64,000 nucleotides of DNA from positions 3,162,001 to 3,226,000 of the forward strand of contig NZ_CP080377.1 in NCBI RefSeq assembly GCF_019443505.1. Direction: 5' to 3'. The notes under the pieces are model-generated. The model saw nothing but the letters and a program-made list of their open reading frames with translations, ran no database searches and had not been told where the DNA came from. Source of the stretch: Janthinobacterium sp. PAMC25594 (GTDB lineage Bacteria > Pseudomonadota > Gammaproteobacteria > Burkholderiales > Burkholderiaceae_D). The position numbers and the translations under genes are program-made. Positions 58,388-64,000 of this stretch are shown here, piece by piece (the first letter of the stretch is position 1; each line of letters starts with the position of its first letter).

Positions 58388-59075
58388 TTGTAGGAATCCA
58401 TACTTCAGAAAATTCGTTGATGCTTTTGCTGACGTCACAGTCCAAACGTCGAGTTGCGATCAAATGCCAGATGTGTGCCACACCTTGGCTACGGTATAGC
58501 CCCATGAAATGGCGGGCAAGAAGGTAGTGAATGGGTGCGGCCCCCATCTGTTGAACGCTGTCAATCACACATTGGCTCTCTTCCGGAGAGAAGCTCATAC
58601 GCTTGTATCGCTCGAAAAAGCGGATATTTTCAAAAACTTTGTCGCGCACGCGCGACTCATCATGTATGCGGAACTGCCAGCCTTGCTCATGCGCGTAATG
58701 TCGCGCAGTCTTCCATTTCGGCAACCAGCTACGCCAATGTTGCCGCCATTCCACTTGAGGCTTGATCTCAACGAGCAAAGGTTTGGGATAGTCGCTGTAA
58801 CTACGGTTACCCAGTTTGTAATACACCAGGAAGTCAGGAGTGTAGGTATAGGTCTGCCCATTTACTCCCAAAAAGGGTATCTGCGCAGGTTGAGCTATGA
58901 CGTCGAGCACATCCAAGAAGAACTCGGACCGCATCAAAAAATCACGCTCCAACGTAGACTCGAACGGGACTGCCACGTCGCCACGGAAGGGATACACCCC
59001 GGATACGCTCCGACGGGTCGGCTTAATTTTGCGAGTTTGATACGGCACAAGCTCGTCGCAGCTATTTTGGTTCAT
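58377..59075 (-). CDS. tnsA: TnsA-family endonuclease
   Basis: 232 residues. Nuclease residues visible: Glu in FESTLERDFL, Asp in YTYTPDFLV and E-x-K in LLVEIKPQ. TnsA cuts the 5' strands so that Tn7-type elements move by cut-and-paste. First gene of the operon; its start is within the cluster of TnsB-type repeats, suggesting self-control. Confidence 0.9.
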   Translation of the reverse strand: MNQNSCDELVPYQTRKIKPTRRSVSGVYPFRGDVAVPFESTLERDFLMRSEFFLDVLDVIAQPAQIPFLGVNGQTYTYTPDFLVYYKLGNRSYSDYPKPLLVEIKPQVEWRQHWRSWLPKWKTARHYAHEQGWQFRIHDESRVRDKVFENIRFFERYKRMSFSPEESQCVIDSVQQMGAAPIHYLLARHFMGLYRSQGVAHIWHLIATRRLDCDVSKSINEFSEVWIPTNVY

Positions 59076-59187
59076 TTTGGGTTCGGTCGCAGCTATTCTA
59101 GAAAAAAACGTCGTAATAATTTGAAAAAAATCCGGCTAAGTCATTGATTTTCGAGCTAAGTTGTCGCACTTATTAAAGAGTATCACA
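59055..59187. repeat. Right transposon end with four TnsB-type repeats
   Basis: On the plus strand GTCGCAGCTATT (59055-59066), GTCGCAGCTATT (59086-59097), GTCGTAATAATT (59110-59121) and GTCGCACTTATT (59163-59174), ending in TATCACA. Four repeats versus two at the left end is the asymmetry expected of Tn7-like ends. Confidence 0.85.
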
Positions 59188-59192
59188 GCGGC
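59188..59192. repeat. Target site duplication, right copy (GCGGC)
   Basis: Matches 41744-41748 exactly. Confidence 0.9.
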
Positions 59193-59849
59193 AACGTGCC
59201 GCGCCCGGGAGAAATCTCGCTGGCACACTGCGGTGTGTTGTTTCTCGATGAAATCGCCGAATTTCAGCGCCGGGTCCTCGATGTCTTGCGCCAACCCATG
59301 GAATCGGGCGTCATCAGCATTTCGCGCGCGGCCCGCCAGGCCGAGTTTCCTGCCCGCTTTCAGTTGATCGCCGCCATGAATCCCTGCCCGTGCGGCTACC
59401 TGGGACATGCTTCCGGCCGTTGCCGCAGCACGCCGGATGCCGTGCTCCGTTATCACAATCGCCTGTCCGGCCCGCTGCTCGACCGTATCGACCTGCAAAT
59501 CGAAGTTGCCGCCATGCCACCGGCGGCGCTGGGGCGGCACGCAGGCGCCGGCGAAAGCACGCAGTGCATCGCCACGCGGGTAGCGGCAGCCTTTGCCCTG
59601 CAGCTGGCACGCCAGGGGAAAGCGAACCAGCGCCTGAGCAGCACGGAAATCGAACAGCATTGTCGCCTGGAGCCACATGGCGAACAATTGTTGCATGGTG
59701 CCATGGCGCGCCTGCACTGGTCGGCACGCACCTACCACCGGGTACTGCGCGTGGCGCGCAGCATCGCGGACCTGGCGGCCAGTCCCGCCATCACGCAGCC
59801 GCATATTGCCGAAGCGATCCAGTACCGGCGCGTGCTGCGTGAAGTATAA
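59193..59849 (+). pseudogene. comM: comM fragment 3 of 3: C-terminal 218 codons
   Basis: Encodes NVPRPGEISLAHCGVLFLDEIAEF (Walker B), FQLIAAMNPCPCGYLGH, and the C-terminal Mg_chelatase_C region, to TAA 59849. With fragments 1 and 2 the product is 221+67+218 = 506 residues, the expected ComM length. No decay mutations are visible. Confidence 0.95.
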
Positions 59850-59915
59850 AACGACCAGTGAAAGAGCCACACGTGCGCGATTGCGCGTGATTGGCGGCGC
59901 TGCTACCATCTGCTG

Positions 59916-60461
59916 ATGAAAAAACCATCACTCGCCCTCTTTCTGTCTACGCTCGCGGCCGTCAGCGTCTTGTCCGCCTGCAGTCCGAAATTCGACTGGC
60001 GCGACTATCGCAGCCCCGACGCCCAGTTCACGGCCCTGTTTCCGGGCAAGCCGACCGTGCTGACGCGCGAGATCGATCTCGATGGCAAGAAAGTCAGCCT
60101 GACCATGACGGCGAGCGAAGTCGATGGCAATACCTTCGCCATCGGCAGCGCCGTGCTCGACAGCGCAGAACAGGCGCAAGCGGCCCTGCCCGCCATGCAG
60201 ACTGCCTTGTTGAAAAATATCAACGGCACTGTGCGCAGCGAAAAATCGGCATCGGCAGCCAGCAGCACTGCTGCCGGAATACATCAGCGCAGTTCGCTCA
60301 GCATCGAGGCCAGCGGCACGCAGCAAGGCAAGCCTGTCCTGCTGGTCGGCCGTTTTGTGGCACAGGACAAGCACATCTTCCAGATCATCATTCTCGGTGA
60401 GGAGCGCAAGCTGTCGCGTGACACCATCGACACCTTCATGGACTCGGTGAAACTGGATTGA
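59916..60461 (+). CDS. Putative lipoprotein
   Basis: 181 residues. Lipoprotein signal (LFLSTLAAVSVLSAC, Cys 22). Mature domain has the pattern YRSPDAQFTALFPGKPTVLTREIDLDGKK and MDSVKL, seen in small proteobacterial lipoproteins near comM. Function unknown. Confidence 0.75.
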   Translation: MKKPSLALFLSTLAAVSVLSACSPKFDWRDYRSPDAQFTALFPGKPTVLTREIDLDGKKVSLTMTASEVDGNTFAIGSAVLDSAEQAQAALPAMQTALLKNINGTVRSEKSASAASSTAAGIHQRSSLSIEASGTQQGKPVLLVGRFVAQDKHIFQIIILGEERKLSRDTIDTFMDSVKLD

Positions 60462-60641
60462 GACTTAGCGATCGCTTAAACAGGCAGCTGCCTGGAACAG
60501 CCGCCCTTGTAAATACGTGTGTTGTCCAACACATGGCCCTATCCGGCTCGCAAATGTACCATCCGCGCAATCGAACGGCCTGTGCGATATTTCAAGTCGT
60601 GATATTGTTTCGACACTAACAACAAGTCTCAGAAAGCCCCT

Positions 60642-60986
60642 ATGTTGATCTCATTCAAATCCAAATCCTCCCCTGAAGTGCTGATGTACCAGGAACATGC
60701 CCAGCGTATCCTCGACATCCTGCACAAAAATCCCACCCGCGGCGTCATTACGCCAACGGAAGCAGGCGATGCCCTGGCCCTGCTGGAAAAAGAAGTTGCG
60801 GAAAGCAAACTGCATCCGGAAAATGACATCGAACATGATACCCATACGCCGGAAACGCTGGAAGATGGCGAATCGGGCGCCCATGCGCGCGCGCAAAAAG
60901 TACATTTTTCACAGCGTGCCTATCCCTTGATGGAGATGCTGCGCTCGGCCAAGGCGGAAGGTGAAAGCATCACCTGGGGCATCTAA
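60642..60986 (+). CDS. DUF1840-family protein
   Basis: 114 residues. Begins MLISFKSKSSPEVLMYQEHAQRIL with GVITPTEAGDALALLEKEV and ends FSQRAYPLMEMLRSAKAEGESITWGI, the DUF1840 pattern. Cytoplasmic, function unknown. A terminator follows. Confidence 0.85.
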   Translation: MLISFKSKSSPEVLMYQEHAQRILDILHKNPTRGVITPTEAGDALALLEKEVAESKLHPENDIEHDTHTPETLEDGESGAHARAQKVHFSQRAYPLMEMLRSAKAEGESITWGI

Positions 60987-61010
60987 TCCGATGAATGCTG
61001 CAGACGAAAA

Positions 61011-61038
61011 AAAACCCCGCACCTAGCGGGGTTTTTTT
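61011..61038. terminator. Bidirectional terminator between DUF1840 gene and 5S rRNA
   Basis: AAAACCCCGC / GCGGGGTTTT stem with a run of T on each strand. Ends the plus-strand DUF1840 gene and the minus-strand rRNA operon. Confidence 0.9.
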
Positions 61039-61046
61039 ATATAACA

Positions 61047-61162
61047 AGCCTGACGATAACCTACTTTCACACTGGTTGCAGCACTATCATCGGCGCAAAG
61101 TTGTTTCACGGTCCTGTTCGGGATGGGAAGGGGTGGTACCAACTTGCTATGGTCATCAGGCA
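61047..61162 (-). rRNA. rrf: 5S rRNA, distal copy
   Basis: Read on the minus strand it starts TGCCTGATGACCATAGCAAG and contains CCCATCCCGAACAGGACC, the 5S core. About 116 nt. Differs from the other copy in one base (GGTACC versus GGTCCC). Separated from the rest of the rRNA operon by an IS110-family element. Confidence 0.95.
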
Positions 61163-61230
61163 TAACTTTTTCAACAGTCTGCTCCCAACGGGGCAGCAAA
61201 CCATCTGATCTGAGGATGGCGAATTATACC

Positions 61231-61320
61231 GTAGGTCAGCTTGGCGCGCAAGCGCATAAGCCAAGCCGCCGCCCGAACGAACGCCAGCAATGTTGTCGGA
61301 TTACGCTGCGCTAATCCGAC
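61231..61320. repeat. REP-like palindromes at the left edge of the IS
   Basis: GTAGGTCAGCTTGGC...GCATAAGCCAAGC and GTCGGATTACGCTGC...CTAATCCGAC, members of the REP family. The IS begins immediately after. Confidence 0.7.
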
Positions 61321-61329
61321 CTTGTATTA

Positions 61330-62517
<1,188 letters not shown>

Positions 62518-62567
62518 CGGGGATAACAGTATCTACCCGACTGCTTGGCGGTGTCGAGGGTCTGACC

Positions 62568-62611
62568 GTAGGTCGGCGTAGGTCGGCTTAGCGCAACGCG
62601 CGTAAGCCGAC
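62568..62611. repeat. REP-like palindrome at the right edge of the IS
   Basis: GTAGGTCGGCTTAGCG...CGCGTAAGCCGAC. Confidence 0.7.
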
Positions 62612-62646
62612 AGCTACCACCAGCGCCCAACAAAAACCACCAGACG

Positions 62647-62679
62647 AAAAAAAACCCGACCATTGCTGATCGGGTTTTT
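62647..62679 (-). terminator. Terminator after the proximal 5S rRNA
   Basis: AAAACCCGA / TCGGGTTTTT hairpin; on the minus strand it follows the 5S gene and ends in a T run. Two terminators, one per 5S copy. Confidence 0.85.
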
Positions 62680-62696
62680 CTCTACTGCGTATAACA

Positions 62697-62812
62697 AGCC
62701 TGACGATAACCTACTTTCACACTGGTTGCAGCACTATCATCGGCGCAAAGTTGTTTCACGGTCCTGTTCGGGATGGGAAGGGGTGGGACCAACTTGCTAT
62801 GGTCATCAGGCA
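62697..62812 (-). rRNA. rrf: 5S rRNA, proximal copy
   Basis: Same 116-nt sequence as the distal copy apart from one base. About 130 bp after the 23S 3' end. Confidence 0.95.
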
Positions 62813-62942
62813 TAACTTGTACTGGCATTTGTCCTCAGTGGAGCGACAAAGCCATGAATCTGGAAGAAGCAAAGATTGGGTAATGAATAGTAGTATCAAC
62901 AAACGCACAACGTTGTACCGTCTTATCCTCTGTACCTGCTAA

Positions 62943-64000
<1,058 letters not shown>

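Larger units (their letters stand above)
41749..59187. mobile_element. Tn7-like transposon in comM (17,439 bp)
   Basis: Ends TGTGACTTTTTCAAATAACT on the left and, read inward, TGTGATACTCTTTAATAAGT on the right; 5-bp target duplication GCGGC; removal restores comM. Genes: TnsE-like at the left end; TnsA, TnsB, TnsC, TniQ and a zinc-ribbon protein as an operon at the right end; cargo between. The layout recalls the Tn6022/AbaR transposons of Acinetobacter, which also enter comM (from memory). Confidence 0.93.

Noticed and set aside
41749..59187. CRISPR-associated transposon
   Set aside because: Tn7-like genes prompted a search for cas genes and a repeat-spacer array; none is present.

Overview
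The window looks like the chromosome of a beta-proteobacterium of the Oxalobacteraceae, most like Janthinobacterium or a close relative. This is a judgement from gene content and order (coaX-SPOR, rlpA-rodA-mrdA-mreDCB, gatCAB, metXW-ampG, gshAB-EIIA-ptsHI, a porin-glnK-amtB cluster, ubiK-comM), the high G+C content and the rRNA sequence; no database search was possible.

Region 1 (1-34187) is ordinary core genome. It holds the end of birA, coaX and a SPOR-domain protein; the cell-elongation cluster read leftward (mreB, mreC, mreD, mrdA, rodA, rlpA); gatC-gatA-gatB; a BlaI/BlaR1-like pair whose sensor end is a TonB-type domain; pyrE, an exonuclease III gene, a pseudouridine synthase gene, an M48 protease gene, ampG, metW and metX; the PTS phosphorelay with glutathione synthesis; and a nitrogen-control cluster with an NtrC-like site upstream.

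Region 2 (34188-59849) is the highlight. It is one gene, comM (yifB), cut into three pieces by two different mobile elements. Piece 1 (34188-34850, 221 codons), piece 2 (41548-41748, 67 codons) and piece 3 (59193-59849, 218 codons plus stop) join in frame to an intact 506-residue ComM. The first interruption (about 34851-41542, 6.7 kb, A+T-rich) encodes a large serine recombinase at its right edge. It has inverted GAATACACC arms at both ends and a shared TCCTG at both junctions. The second (41749-59187, 17,439 bp) is a Tn7-like transposon with similar ends beginning TGTGA, AATA-n-nTGCGAC repeats resembling TnsB sites, and a perfect 5-bp target duplication GCGGC. It carries tnsA-tnsB-tnsC-tniQ plus a zinc-ribbon gene as one overlapping operon at the right end, and a TnsE-like gene at the left end.

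The Tn7-like cargo appears modular. Diverged copies of a ~125-bp repeat bound two modules. One holds a membrane-anchored coiled-coil protein. The other is a five-gene operon: a type I secretion ABC transporter, a membrane-fusion protein, an exported protein, a lysozyme-like protein without a signal peptide, and a JmjC/cupin oxygenase, with a Fur-box-like sequence in front. I propose, as inference, that it makes and exports a modified cell-wall-degrading protein, with the exported protein as a possible self-protection factor.

Region 3 (59850-64000) returns to the chromosome: a small lipoprotein, a DUF1840 protein, then the 3' end of an rRNA operon on the minus strand (23S, 5S, 5S). An IS110-family element with a structured non-coding leader, a candidate bridge RNA, lies between the two 5S genes and is flanked by REP-like palindromes found elsewhere in the window.
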